Shown here piece after piece: positions 50,847 through 62,619 of a stretch of DNA of 64,000 nucleotides. The position numbers and the translations under genes were made by a program. Every line of letters starts with the position of its first letter. The first letter of the stretch is position 1. The notes under the pieces were generated by a model that did not search any database, was not told where the DNA came from, and saw only the letters and a list, made by a program, of their open reading frames with translations. Source of the stretch: Linderina pennispora (taxonomy: Eukaryota > Kickxellomycota > Kickxellomycetes > Kickxellales > Kickxellaceae). The stretch lies in contig NW_024468252.1 in NCBI RefSeq assembly GCF_002104995.1, positions 62,001-126,000 on the forward strand, in the 5' to 3' direction.

Positions 50847-52782
50847 TCAGAGGGTATCGCTCTCGCGGCCAATGTACTTGAGGCCGGGGCGGGTGGGGGC
50901 GAATTGCGTCACGTGCGGGCACCCGTACACACGCACAGTCTCAATCCGTGGGCAGCACGACAAAATATCCTCCAACACCAAATCGGTGGTGCAGCGCACC
51001 CACGACAAATCAACCTCGGTCAGATACGGACATCCCGGTGGTTTCCTCGACCAAGACGCCCTCCTTGTCGTACATGCGGCCAGCCAGCGCCAGCAGCCCC
51101 CATTTGGTCATGCTGTCGTCGGCCGAGTTCAGATTCAGCTTGCGCAGCGAGCTGCCAGCACTGCGCACTAGCTCCTGCACAGCCTCTACGGTCAGCCGGT
51201 AGCAGCGCTCCAGGCTGACGCACTCCAGGCTCTCGCCAGCCCGGCCAGTTCTGGCAGCACGCAGGTTGGCAAAGTACTGGGCTAGGCCGGCGCCCGTGAT
51301 TTCCAGGCATTCGTCCATCACCAATTCGCGCAGATTCAAGCAGTGCTTGTGCAGTCCGGCGGTGACGAACTCGTCGGTGATATCCTTGAAGCCAGAGACA
51401 TCCAAGGAGACCAGCCCCGGGCCCACAGTCTCGATCACGCGCATGGTGGTCTTGTGGTCCATCGCGTGGTGGGGGCGTGACAGCGCCAAGTGCTGCAGTG
51501 GCAGCGCACGCCACGGCGGCACAGCCATATCCCCGGAGCTCTTGCCGCGCAGCTGTGCGCGCAGAGCGCGGGCGACGTTCTGCAGGTCAATCTCGGACTG
51601 CTCGACGGGGGGCGCCAGCATGGCCAGGCAGGCGTCGTTGAAATTGGTGCACTCGGCGATCTCCAGGTCCTCCAGCCCGCCGCAGTTCACCACCAGCGCC
51701 CGCATGGCTTTTTCGCCAAATCCAGCCCACCGCACATGGAACACGCGCAGGCGGTTGCCGCAGATGCGGAAAAACTCAGCAAACATGTCGTCGTCGATTA
51801 GAAATGCACCCTCGAGAGTCAGCGAGCTGAGGCTGGGCAGGCGGTTGGCAAAGTCGAGAAGGCGCGCTCCTGTCAGACGGCCGCACATACCCAAGTACAA
51901 AGAGTCGATACTTGGGCAGTCGAGCAGGCGGCCCAGACTGTGGTCGGACAGTTTGGCGCAGTCATACAGAGTCACAGATGTGCGCGTGCGGCCCAGAAAC
52001 AGCCCCAGCGTCTGCTCGTCCAAAAGACGCATTTTGCTGACAATCCGACACATCTTCAGCGTCACGGCCTCCGACACATCACCGAAGGACTCGACCTGAT
52101 CGATGTTCCTGGCGATTGCCCGCACACACAGATCCTGCAGCGACGGCAGCCGCTGGTCGAGCTCCAGCAGTCCGTCGGCTGTCTTACGCATGCGCTTGCG
52201 CTTGGTCACCGGAGGCTTCGGCTCTGCCAGACGCTTTCTAGCTGCGGGCTTTTTCGCCGGCTGCGCGGCCTTGTCCACTGATTTGCGGCAGGCCGGACAC
52301 AGAAGCCGTGCCAAGGCATAGTCGGCGCGCATGAGAAACTGCTTGTCGCAGATTTCGCACCGCTGGAAATGCCCGCCTTTGCGTGCTGAGCTCTTGTTCA
52401 GCCCCGCCCGATAGTCTGCCTCGTCCTCGCCAGAGTCATATGAGTCGTTCTTCTTTTTCTTCTTTGCTGTCCGCTTCGGCTGCACCCGGCGCTGCGCTGC
52501 CCTGCTGGACTCGGCCACTGCTGCCTCCTCTTCTGCGTCCTCTTCCTGGCTCTTGTCAGGCTGCTCGGCGGGTGCTGCTGCTGCGGCCTGTTGCTCACGC
52601 AGGGCTGCTGCCTCCTCGGCCTGCCGCCGCCGCTCCTCTGCCTCCTGCCGCCGCCGCTCGCGGAAGTGGTCGCTGACGCCGATTTCCTGCAGGTAGTCGG
52701 TCAGCGCACTCTGCGGGCCGCGGATGGCCCTGCCTGCCTGGCTGTTGGAGTGCGCTGTTCTCTCGCGGTCGTTGGTGTCCAT
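50847..52782 (-). CDS. RAD7: RAD7-like nucleotide excision repair LRR protein, one frame break near the 3' end
   Basis: A leucine-rich-repeat protein of global-genome excision repair; in yeast Rad7 works with Rad16 and the Elc1/Cul3 ligase. From ATG 52782 it begins MDTNDRERT, then the Rad7-type GPQSALTDYLQEIGV motif, a charged region of Glu/Ala/Lys repeats, and a Cys4 zinc motif (CEICDKQF...LCPACRK). About ten LRRs follow (SVTLYDCAKLSDHSLGRLL, LVSLDVSGFKDITDEFV, CVSLERCYRLT and so on). The frame stops at 51010, but near 51035-51045 the next frame continues perfectly with CPYLTEVDLSWVRC, DILSCCPRIETVRVYGCPH and GLKYIGRE to a TGA at 50847-50849. One base appears to be extra in ACCACCGGGATG. The true C-terminus is therefore taken as 50847. 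Confidence 0.85.
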
Positions 52783-53036
52783 TGGATGCTGCAATTTGTG
52801 AAAGGGAAATGCAGTTTTCAGGGTGGGTAAAAAAGCCGTTTCAGCTTTTTGGTGGCGACTGCGCAGCAGAATGTGTTGCTGGACAAGAGCATGGCTTAGG
52901 ATTTGATCTGATCTTGGCGAGAACAGGGCTTTTGCATGGCAAAAAGCAAGGTTTGATCAAATTGTATTTACTTGGTGTCAGTATGTGAAAGCGGAGTATG
53001 TGCAGAAAAGGTAAAAAAAATGTTGTCTCTCGCTGG

Positions 53037-55348
53037 CTAGTTGTTGCCGTGGACCATCTGTTCGGCCGTCTGGTACGTCTCAGCACTGGCATTGCCCACT
53101 GTCCGTTGCCTCACCACTTCAGCAATCTCGCGCCCATCGATCGCCGGCTGCCTAAAGTACCCGCGCTCGCCTGCCCTGACATTCTGTCTGCTATCCGACA
53201 CATTGCGTGGTGTGTCGCTTGGCCGCGGGTACTGCCGGGTGTCAATTCCAACATGGACTACATGGTTGACGTTGAACGACGAGGGCCGACCCGAGTGCGA
53301 CGACTTTTCGACCCCAGCGTCAGTGCTTGTAGTCTCTCGGTTCCCAAACGGCGCCGACACTAGCCGCTTGAACATCTGGACAGCGCTGCCCGACTCCTCG
53401 CTCATCGGCTCCAGATTAGTAGCACCAGTGCGACCGAATGCCCCTAGTAGCCGGCTAATAATGCTGGTGTTCTCGCGGTTGCCCTCGACTGCCACTTCTG
53501 TGTGCAATGCCGGCGCTATTGTGATTCAGCACTGTGGGCCTAGGGTGCTGCGGGCGACTAGATCTGCTGGACGTCTGGCTCGGGATATTGGTCCGGGTGA
53601 TATTTGGCGCTACAGTCAGGTTGCTCATGCGGCTTACATTCCCGAGCCCCCCGCGACGCACCTGATCCGACATGTTGCCCATGGCGCTGATCCCAATGCT
53701 ACTGTGGTAGTAGCTGGAGTTGGAAACCATCGAGCCGCTGTCATTCTGCGGCGACCGGGTCACTGCTTGCGACGGCTTGCGCACGTTCTCATTGCTGGCC
53801 ATTTTGCTCTCGGGCAGCACTGACCACTGCGCTGGCATTGATGGCGGCAGGTTATCCATAACGCACATCAATGGGAACGTGCCCTCGCCGCCTGTCGTCA
53901 AGTTCTTGCCAACCACCCAGCCATCATCAAACGCCATCTGCAACGTGACAATATCGCCCTGCTGCAACGAGATCTCGTCGTCGCGCCGTGCGAAAAAGTG
54001 CCGTATTACTGGCCGTGGCTTGCCCACTGCGCTGACAAAGCAGTCGACAAAGTCCATGGTCTTGTCCACGCGCTCCGCCATGCCCAACACCCCATCCAGC
54101 CCAGTGTTTTCGGCCTTATTTTTGCGTCCGCGCAGCATGCCAGGGTGTTCCGGTGCTGCGTGACCCCGAAGTCAGCTATCAGGATCATCAGTGCTATCAG
54201 ACAGATGCCGACTGCGATGCTGAGAACGATGGCGGCTATCCGATACAGCCGCTCCTGGTGTGCCTGCTTCTCCAAGTCTGCGATCAGTCGAGTCCAGCGT
54301 CTCGTGGGTGTTGGTTGCCGTCGGCTGATGCCCACCTTTGGTCTTGGAGGCTATGCTGTTTGTGCTTCCACTGCTGATGTGGACGCCAGCTGTCATGCAT
54401 GCATCCGGGTAATCCGACGCATACTTGCAGTGCTTGCACCAGTCCTCGACGCGCTGAAAGCCTATGTGGGGCATAATCGAGGGTGATTCAGTCAATTGTT
54501 GCTTTTGTTGGCTATGGTACAAAGATGGAAGCCACCCACAGTCAATTGACTCTTGAGCACTTTGAATAAGCCTCCAATGATCGAATAGTGCAATTCTGCA
54601 TAATGGTCCAACTTACCGCACGTCCCAGGCTCGTTGTCATCGCCATTGACACAGCTGCCCTTGACGCCATTGTACGGCGCCGACTTGCACTTGTCCCGCA
54701 GCGACTGTAATGTGGCCTCGCGATTGATCCCCGGGCTAGCCGTACACAGCGTCGAGTTCGAAACAATAGTCTCCAAACTATCCACCCACTCATTGCACGT
54801 CGCCCCGCACAGCGGTTTTGGCTCGCTTCACCATGGCCGCCATCTTGACCAATTCCATGCCGGGATCCAAGTCGCGCTTTCCCTTTGTATTCTGCCTATA
54901 GCATTCGTCCGTGTTGTCCTTGCTGGCGATCAGGTCTGCGCAGATGATGCTGCGGTGGAACCGGATTACTGATTGCCCATGGTCCTTTTGGAACCCACCC
55001 AGTTTGTCCAGCCCGGAGCACCGGAATACCGCTTGGAACTCGTCCAGGTTCGACTGTCCGTTGACGTACTCGGTCAATGCCTTGTCGAATGCATTGATGT
55101 CGTTGGGCGGATACCACACAAACCGTGCTGTGGCATTGGTGCTAATGAACTCTTGTGCGAATCCAGGGCAGCCTTGCGAATCTACGCAAACAGTTCTTTT
55201 GGTTAGCCGTATGTTCTGGTGCTCTGGGTGCGTCTATGTCTGTCTGTGCATCTATTTTACCTTTGAGCGAGAGACACTCGGCGTTGGTACCGGATATGTG
55301 TGCAATGGCTACTAGTGCCAGTCCGAGCTTTTTCAAGGTGCAAGTCAT
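53037..55348 (-). CDS. Type I membrane SH3 protein (Fus1/Sho1-like layout) with several frame breaks
   Basis: Exon 1 starts at 55348 with a signal peptide (MTCTLKKLGLALVAIAHISG); a 79-nt intron (55182-55260) leads to a Cys-rich extracellular part (CPGFAQEF, VFRCSGLDKLGGF, CNEWVDSLETIV). A second intron (donor GTAAGT near 54612, acceptor CACATAG near 54470) is followed by FQRVEDWCKHCKYASDYPD. A transmembrane helix (IAAIVLSIAVGICLIALMIL) and a cytoplasmic tail with an SH3 domain follow (HFFARRDDEISLQQGDIVTL...GWVVGKN...GTFPLMCV), then a disordered C-terminus. Protein similarity runs on through at least four one-base frame changes (near 54805, 54295, 54130 and 53500). Such a membrane-SH3 plan suits polarity or cell-fusion signalling. 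It is either a pseudogene or, more likely given the neighbours, affected by assembly indels. Confidence 0.7.
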
Positions 55349-55996
55349 GGCAAAAAAATGTAGGTACAGCTGAGACCCAAGAGATATTAGTGGAAAATAG
55401 CTGAATTACAGAACAAATAGTAATTTTGAGAGAAAGACAAAAAACATGAAACACCGAGCCGGATAACAAGGTGTGGCCAGATGTCGCCATGTAAATAATA
55501 TAAATCCTTCCAAGCATTTACAATAGTTTCAAGTTTGCTTTCTCCTCAGTTCCTACCTTACAAACGAGCGTCAACAATTAGTTTGTTTGTTAGTTGGTAG
55601 CCGGCATTCACTATTTTTTTTACCAGTGGAGCGGGTTTCTACCGCTCTAGCCACATGCCATTTTTGGGCACACTAGAGAAAACAAAGAAGTAATATTTGT
55701 ATATACTTTTATGTGGTCTGCGAAACGTTGAATGAATGCCAAACACACCAAGAAATAGCTGTGGACTGATATACCTAGGCTACGAGTATTACCGCCATAT
55801 TGCGCCAGACCGAGTAGTAGCTTGTTTTCCTTTTCCTAAACGTGTGCGGTCTACTACTGCACGGTCCAGCTCTCCCCCCAATAGGCTTTATGACCACCCG
55901 CATCCTTGAAGCAACGTTCTAAAAAAAACAAAACATGTGTTACTACTCGTAGGAAAGACATAGCGAAAATAAATAAAGTAAAATCGCATAGCAGAA
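55349..55996. other. Intergenic
   Basis: About 650 bp, AT-rich, with the upstream region of the SH3 gene and the 3' flank of the GH47 gene. No gene seen. Confidence 0.5.
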
Positions 55997-57688
55997 TTAG
56001 AACGACCCACTGCGGTGGATCTTGAACGGATGTGCCTCGGTGTTGAACACATACTCGTCAAGTGAGTAGTAGTCTACAGGCGAAAACAGCAGATACAGAT
56101 ACTTTAGCGTCTCAGCCAAGAAGAATGACTCCATCGAGTCGGACCACTGCGAGCTAGCGTTGGCCGACATGACGTCCTTGTATGCCGAGTATGCCGTCCC
56201 TGTCTTGGTGAACGCCTCGATTGACTGGAAAATCTGCCATCCCCACTCCTTGTACTTTGCGTCGCCAGTCGTGCGATACAGGACCATCAGGCTCTCGACA
56301 GTCTCGGGCCTTAAAATGTAGCTGCGGATCGTTGCCAAAGTAAAACCCATAGCGTTTCTCGAACCCACTTGCTGCTGACAGGTCCTCAATTTCAAAGTCG
56401 TTCTTGTCCTTGTCTGGCGATAGACCCTTGTTGCTCTGGTCACGGAACAGCACATACTCAGGGCCGAGACCAGTTGCCGTCAGATTGTACATCTGGAAGC
56501 ACGTGTCCATCAGTTTCTTGGCCAGATGCATGTCGTCGGGCCGATCCAGGGCTTGCTGCCTAGTGCCAGCATCCCGGGCACAAAGCACGTCAGGTGCTGC
56601 AGCTTGGGATTGAACTTTGTCGCCGTCGAGTCCAGGTCGCCCAGATACACCATGTTCGATTCATAGATTGATGTGCGAATCATCTTCTCCTTCATGGCAT
56701 CGATCGACTCGATATACATGCGCTTGTACTGCTCATGCTTCTGTCGTCCATAGAGGTACTGCTTGAGCATGTACTCGTACCAGCTGTCCCCCTGTCCGCC
56801 AAACGTAATCTGCCCCGAGGTCATTTTGCCCGAGCTAATCTCGATCCAGATAGGATATAAGCCTGGGTACGGCTTGTCGGCCTTGTCTAGGATATCTACC
56901 ACACGCTGTGCTGCCTGGTGGTACTTGTCATTGCCTGTGAGCTCCGATAGCTTCCAGTACTCGAGCTGCACAGTGCCGGCTTCGGCCAGGCATACATGGC
57001 TGGACGACACTGCTGTGCCTCGATTGACATCGACGCGCGGATAGGGAATCCCAGTGGTGGTGTTGAACGCCGGGAACAGCGCATCGCCCACCTGCTGCGC
57101 CTTCTTCAGCAACCTCCTGTCATTGCTCATCTCATATGCCGTCAGTAGCCCCGCCAGCGACCGAATAATCATCTCAAAAAACGGCGTCGTATAGCCACTC
57201 TGCGCCTTGCCAAAATCGACATCCACCACATGGGCGACCCCTTCCTTGAACTCCTCATATAAATCCATGATATACAGCGTATCCAGGGCATCCACTAATG
57301 TCACGCCCCAGCCGCCCCACTTGTCGTTGAAGCCATTGGACACCGGCTTGAGCTCGTCGTGGCCGAATGCGTATTGGCGGTATCCGTCCCAGGCGTGCTT
57401 CATTGCCGAGCGCACGGATCTGCGCCGCGACTCGTCGTCTTTCAGCGTATCGTGGTCGGGTGGCAGCGTGATGCGCGGTCCTGGCCAATTGTCAAATGGG
57501 TGGAGTACTTCGATGGCTATGCGGAGTGAAAGCGCCAGCCCGATCATCAGCCCAAAGGCAAGAAATACGGTTCGGCTTACACGGTCCAGGCCGAGCCATT
57601 TCGTGCGCAGGCGCGTGCGCAGCCCCTGGTCCTTGCGCAGCAGCGGCTCGCTAGCTGTGTCGGAACATATCGTCGGCACACTAGACAT
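55997..57688 (-). CDS. MNS1: Mannosyl-oligosaccharide 1,2-alpha-mannosidase (GH47), two frame breaks
   Basis: A type II membrane glycosidase of the ER or Golgi that trims mannose from N-glycans. From ATG 57688: cytoplasmic tail, signal anchor (VFLAFGLMIGLALSL), then the (alpha/alpha)7 catalytic domain. GH47 marks are AWDGYRQYAFGHDELKPVS, WGVTLVDALDTLYIM, CLAEAGTVQLEYWKLS (catalytic Glu region), GGQGDSWYEYMLKQYL, ILRPETVESLMVLYR and the final VFNTEAHPFKI, whose Thr binds calcium. The frame changes twice: near 56555, where one base is missing before ALDRPDDMHLAKKL, and near 56345, where one base is extra before IRSYILRPETVES. All active-site segments are present across the breaks, so the enzyme is probably functional and the breaks are sequence errors, or a recent pseudogene. 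Confidence 0.88.
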
Positions 57689-58416
57689 GATTATTGAGTA
57701 ATACAAGGTATAGTCTATAACTTAATAAAAAAGAAGGGGAGGTGTCAAGAGCTTGTCTGGTTAATAGACCAGGTGTAAGATAAAAGAGGGGGTGTGAGCA
57801 CAGAAATGAGAATGAAATACAGTCTCAAGGGCCGATGCGCGAAAAAGTAATACAGCAATATGGAATTGGCCCAGAACGCAAGGTCGTAGACAGTAGACAG
57901 GCGCAAAATAAGAAGAGGAAAAGTATGCTGGGCCTGCCAGGAAGCAGCAAAAACTGAGAGAAAAAAGGGCTGGAAGGTGGGAAAATGTGACACCGGAAAG
58001 CGTGATGCCTGGCAATTTATGCAATGGGACTATCGGGCGTAGAAGAGAGGGAGCGAGAACCAGCTTTAGAAAGGGGGATCGCTAGCAACCCGTCTGACCT
58101 GCCTGCCTGACCGACCATGACGCTCTCCTTCCGTTAAAGTAATAGGGACGCAAAACACGGAAACGTGACCTGAGTTTGTCCATCCGGGCGCACATGACAT
58201 CCGCTTATCCTCCTGTGCCTCTAGGAGCCATAGAGGCGCCTGAGTGCATTGGACCTTGAGCTGCGCAGGACAACGCCCCGTACTAGCAGTATCTTCTCAC
58301 AGGCGCATTGAGCCCGCTATGCACGTCATCGAGGGGGCCAGTTTGATTGTTGCAGTGTATTAAACGCAGAGGTTCATTTTTTAAAGATCGAGTGTGAAGG
58401 ATGTTTATAAAAAAAG
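57689..58416. other. Intergenic between GH47 and RER1
   Basis: About 730 bp without a supported gene, containing the GH47 upstream region and the RER1 3' flank. Short hydrophobic frames on the minus strand (57745-58024) show no domain. Confidence 0.45.
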
Positions 58417-59013
58417 CTATTTACGGTTGTAGCGCTGCTTGCCAAAGTTGGCAAACGGCACATAGCGGTACTTGATCATATGCTCGATCTGGCGCCTCAT
58501 GGTGATGACAAACAAGAACACCCAGTAGAACAGCAGGATGGGCCAGTACACTGGAATGTCAAACATGGAGAACAGCGAGCACACCAGCGAGATCAGCACC
58601 GCCTTGGTTGAGTTGAGCCAAAACTTGAATTCGGGCAGGCGCCGGATAAACGGCCGGAACTCGTCGTCGTTCTTGACCGGCAGCAGACCCGGACCAGACT
58701 CATCTGCCGCCTCGGCCTCCTCCAGCTCCTCCGCCATCTCAGGGTCAAACTTGGGCGTCAGGAACGCCAGGAACAAGTTCAGCATGTAGATGCCCAGCGC
58801 GTAGCAGATGATGAACCAGCCCTGTGCCAGCACAATGCGGAGAAGGAATACGAAAAGGAGAGCCGCCGTTGTGCCCCACCGCGCTCCGGCATATGGCGTG
58901 CTCCGGTCTAAGAACGTCTGGTATTGGACCTGCAGCCTCTCGAGTACTCCAGTTGCACGCGAGCTCAGGGCCGGCGTGCCTGCCAGCGAATCGTTTGTCG
59001 AATCCTGCATCAT
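58417..59013 (-). CDS. RER1: Rer1, Golgi-to-ER retrieval receptor
   Basis: A 198-residue membrane protein, near the yeast length of 188. Four membrane segments follow an N-terminal QYQTFLDRSTPYAGARW segment: ALLFVFLLRIVLAQGWFI, a short IYMLNLFLAFLTPKFDPE, EFKFWLNSTKAVLISLV, and PILLFYWVFLFVITMRRQI. The tail IEHMIKYRYVPF is highly typical of Rer1. It sorts membrane proteins back to the ER in COPI vesicles. The start is the ATG at 59013; the longer open frame is preceded by a TTCAG acceptor-like site (about 59024), so a 5'-leader intron is possible. It is divergent from threonyl-tRNA synthetase. Confidence 0.96.
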   Translation of the reverse strand: MMQDSTNDSLAGTPALSSRATGVLERLQVQYQTFLDRSTPYAGARWGTTAALLFVFLLRIVLAQGWFIICYALGIYMLNLFLAFLTPKFDPEMAEELEEAEAADESGPGLLPVKNDDEFRPFIRRLPEFKFWLNSTKAVLISLVCSLFSMFDIPVYWPILLFYWVFLFVITMRRQIEHMIKYRYVPFANFGKQRYNRK

Positions 59014-59523
59014 CTTGCCTGAAGTAATAATAGTAAGGCTGCTTTTAAAAATGAGTGAGGGCTGGACAGAATGAAGTGAAAAAGGGATGGGTGATAGTGT
59101 GAATATTAAATGGCACTGGTCTTCACTCCATAGGCGTGAGCGCACCCAGAAGTCGCGAGCGAATAACAGCCTACCAACCAACTGAGGCAAAAGGGTCTTG
59201 ATCCAATACAGTGATCTGGAAATCAGGAGACCACCTCTGGTTCAGAAAATTTTAAACGTGCGCCTGGCAGGAATCGGCCAACAGTGCCGAAAAGCAGCCC
59301 ACCTGGGTGTGGGGGAATGCGAGGTTTTCCCTTTCCCCTTTTCTTCCTTCAATAATTTCTTCGCAACCACCCTTTTCTTTGTTTACTACAGCACGTTATC
59401 TTATTCCAGAAGAAGGACCATCAAGCTTTACTCAAGGTAACGTACGGGGTGCAGCATCGTTAAACCAGCAGCGCTGGCTTGTGCTCGTTTCACTGAATTA
59501 TGCTCGTGGCATTTGTGCTGTAG
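59014..59523. promoter_or_regulatory. Divergent promoter region, RER1 and threonyl-tRNA synthetase
   Basis: A 510-bp spacer between two divergent housekeeping genes, with a pyrimidine-rich stretch (about 59330-59400). No specific element recognised. Confidence 0.35.
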
Positions 59524-61964
59524 ATGTCTGACCTCGCCCAAAAGACCGCCGACATGTCGATAAACGACAAGCAGGCCAAGCAGGCCAAGAAGCCCAAGGC
59601 CGGTAACGCCCCTGCCCCTCAGGTAAGTACAAACACTACAAGCGCAGCGTGTGTTTTTCTAGAGCGTACTCTCAACCACCACACACTCTCCCCTTGATCC
59701 ATGCCCTAGATTGACCGCCCCGAGTTCATCGAGCACCGCAACCGCATTTTCGACGAGCTGTATGCCAAGCAGCAGGAGGAGGTTGCCAGTAAGTACCCAA
59801 AACACCCCCAATACGGAAGTGATTCACTATGTCAAAACATCACCAAGCAGTGAGTAGTGTGACTGGACCGCCCCCACCACCCCCTGTATGTATTGTCACA
59901 CTTGTGACGCATATATGCCGCAGCAGACCAATGCTAATTTATTTACATGCATGCTCTCTATTAGACAAGCCGCGTGAGAAGATCGCCATCACTCTGCCCG
60001 ACGGCTCGCAGCGCGAAGGTCACCTCGTGGGAGACCACTCCTATGGACATTGCTAACTCAATCTCCTAAGTCGCTGGCCAAGCGCCTTGTGATCGCCAAG
60101 GTTAACGGCGAGCTCTGGGACACCCTCCGCCCCTTCGAGGGCAGCGCCTCGCTGGAGCTCCTTGGACTTTGAGACTGAAGAGGGCAAGAAGGTATACTGG
60201 CACTCGAGCGCCCATGTTCTGGGCGAGGCATGCGAGCTGCACTTTGGCTGCCATCTGTGCAACGGTCCCCCAATCGAGGACGGTTTCTACTACGATATTG
60301 CCCTGCCCGAGGCACTAGGCCGCGGTGTGTCGCAGTCGGACTTTGCCCCGCTGGAGACCCTGGCCAACCGCGCAATCAAGGAGAAGCAGCCGTTCCAGCG
60401 CCTGGTGCTGAGCAAGGAGAACCTGATGCGGATGTTTGAGTACAACAAGTACAAGGTTCATCTGATTGACACTCGCGTGCCCGACGGCACCTCGACCACG
60501 GTCTACCGCTGCGGCCCGCTGATTGACCTGTGCCGCGGCCCGCACGTGCCGAGCACCGGTAGCATCACCTCGTTTGCGGTGTTGAAGAACTCTGCCTCGT
60601 ACTTTTTGGGCGACGCAAACAACGACTCGCTGCAGCGCATCTACGGTATCTCGTTCCCGGACAAGAAGCAGATGACGCAGTACAAGAAGTTCCTGGAAGA
60701 GGCGGCCAAGCGCGACCACCGCAAGATCGGTCTGCAGCAGGAGCTGTTCTTCTTCCACGAGCTGAGCCCGGGGTCGGCGTTCTTCCTGCCGCACGGCGCG
60801 CGCATCTACAACACGCTGATGAACTTTATCCGCAACGAGTACTGGAGCCGTGGATTCGAGGAGGTGATCACACCGAACATGTTCAACACCAAGCTATGGG
60901 AGCAGTCGGGTCACTGGGCCAACTACCAGGAGGACATGTTCAGTCTGGAGGTGGAGAAGGAGAAGTTTGCGCTTAAGCCGATGAACTGCCCGGGCCACTG
61001 CCTGATGTTTGGCATCCGCGACCGGTCGTACCGCGAGCTGCCGATCCGCTTTGCCGACTTTGGTGTGCTGCACCGTAACGAGGCCTCGGGTGCGCTGTCA
61101 GGACTGACGCGTGTGCGTCGCTTCCAGCAGGACGACGCGCACATTTTCTGTACCCAGGATCAGGTGGGTTCGGAGATGAAGCATGCGCTTAAGTTCCTGA
61201 GGGATGTGTACGGCATCTTTGGGTTCACGTTTGAGCTAGAGCTGTCAACTCGCCCGGAGAAGTTCCTGGGCGAGGTCGCCGTGTGGGACCGGGCTGAGAA
61301 GCAGCTGGCGGAGGCCCTCGATGAGTTTGGCGCCAAGTGGTCGATCAACCCTGGAGACGGTGCGTTCTACGGCCCCAAGATCGACATCACGATCCGTGAC
61401 GCTCTGAACCGCGCTCACCAGTGCGCGACGATCCAGCTGGACTTCCAGCTGCCGCTGCGGTTCCAACTGCAGTACCGCGCACCGGCGGCAACCAAGGAGG
61501 AGGGCACCGATTCGGCCAGCGACTTCCAGCGCCCGGTGATCATCCACCGCGCCATCCTGGGATCGGTCGAGCGGATGATTGCTATTCTGACGGAGAACTT
61601 CGCCGGCAAGTGGCCGCTGTGGCTGTCGCCGCGCCAGGTCATGGTTGTGCCTGTCACAGGTGTAGTGTACGATTACGCGAAGGAGGTCCAGGAGCAGCTG
61701 CATGCAGCTGGCTTCCACGCGGAGGTGGACCTGGGCGGCGAGACGCTGAACAAGAAGATTCGCAATGCCGAGCTGGCGCAGTACAACTTTATCTGCGTTG
61801 TTGGTGCGCAGGAGGCGGAGGAGAAGAGCGTCAACGTGCGTTGCCGTGACGATGTAGGCACCAAGGCCAAGGGACAGACGATCCCGAACGCCAAGTTCAT
61901 TGAGGAGCTGAGCGCGATCAGAGAGTCCAAGAGCCTTAGCAGCAAGCTGGGTGAGAGCGCTTGA
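59524..61964 (+). CDS. THS1: Cytosolic threonyl-tRNA synthetase, three exons, three single-base insertions
   Basis: Class II synthetase that charges tRNA-Thr. Exons 59524-59622, 59710-59788 and 59965-61964 join in phase. It has a short Lys-rich N-terminus ([12 protein letters not shown]), a TGS domain ([14 protein letters not shown]), an editing domain with [10 protein letters not shown], and the catalytic core with [28 protein letters not shown] and [15 protein letters not shown]. The C-terminal anticodon-binding domain closes the protein ([15 protein letters not shown] to EELSAIRES). Between 60015 and 60165 three single bases look extra (near 60020, 60066 and 60162). After removing each in turn the reading gives the expected [26 protein letters not shown] and [13 protein letters not shown] order, and the net effect restores the frame. 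An essential gene would not tolerate these, so assembly error is the likely cause. Confidence 0.93.
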
Positions 61965-62383
61965 ATAGCATTTGAACATTGAGTAATACGTAATAAGCGA
62001 GTCTACTTGCTGAGATGTATTCAGCTTGTTGCACGCCTACCGTGGCTGTCCCTGACGTCGACATTTCTGCCGAATCAGGTGACGGCTGTTAACCTTGGAG
62101 ATGGAATGAGTATTTGCGAGCGTGGTGTGAGCAAAATAAAGGATAAATCAAGATCAACTGAAGAAACTGAGGAGGGTCTGGTCAGCCAGAGACCTGGTTT
62201 TATGTGGGTTGATTGTGGACATGATGATGCGGGAGTGGATCTGTAAGCCGGGCACCAATGAGATCCTTGCTACAGCCTACACAATAGAGGCAACAACATC
62301 AGATCTCTGATGAGTTAAACAAACAGCTATATTGAAGATATATCTGCACAGCTCCTTTTTTTTCATTTTAGTTAGAATCTTAT
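61965..62383. other. Intergenic, transition to transposon-rich DNA
   Basis: No gene. GC content falls sharply after about 62300. Confidence 0.5.
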
Positions 62384-62405
62384 TCACTGAAATTTTTCTA
62401 AGATG
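62384..62405 (+). repeat. Isolated partial copy of the MITE arm
   Basis: TCACTGAAATTTTTCTAAGATG closely matches the right arm of the element at 62620-62891, without a partner arm nearby. Confidence 0.45.
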
Positions 62406-62619
62406 TTGATAGCAATTTGGATAAAATGGCAAAAAAAAGTTATATTATACTAATTATTTATAAGTATAAAATTTTTTAGATAAAATAATTAATAATAGCT
62501 ATGCCTAAAAAAACTAGTAGCAAAAAGCTATTCTGAAAATAATTATTCAATTATATAACTTATATAGCTACAAATTGGAGGTCATACAGAGTTAGTTATC
62601 TGCACAACAATTATTTATA

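Noticed and set aside
50847-61964. Programmed ribosomal frameshifting as a common explanation for the frame breaks
   Set aside because: Breaks go in both directions, share no slippery sequence, and cluster in one region; local sequence error fits better.
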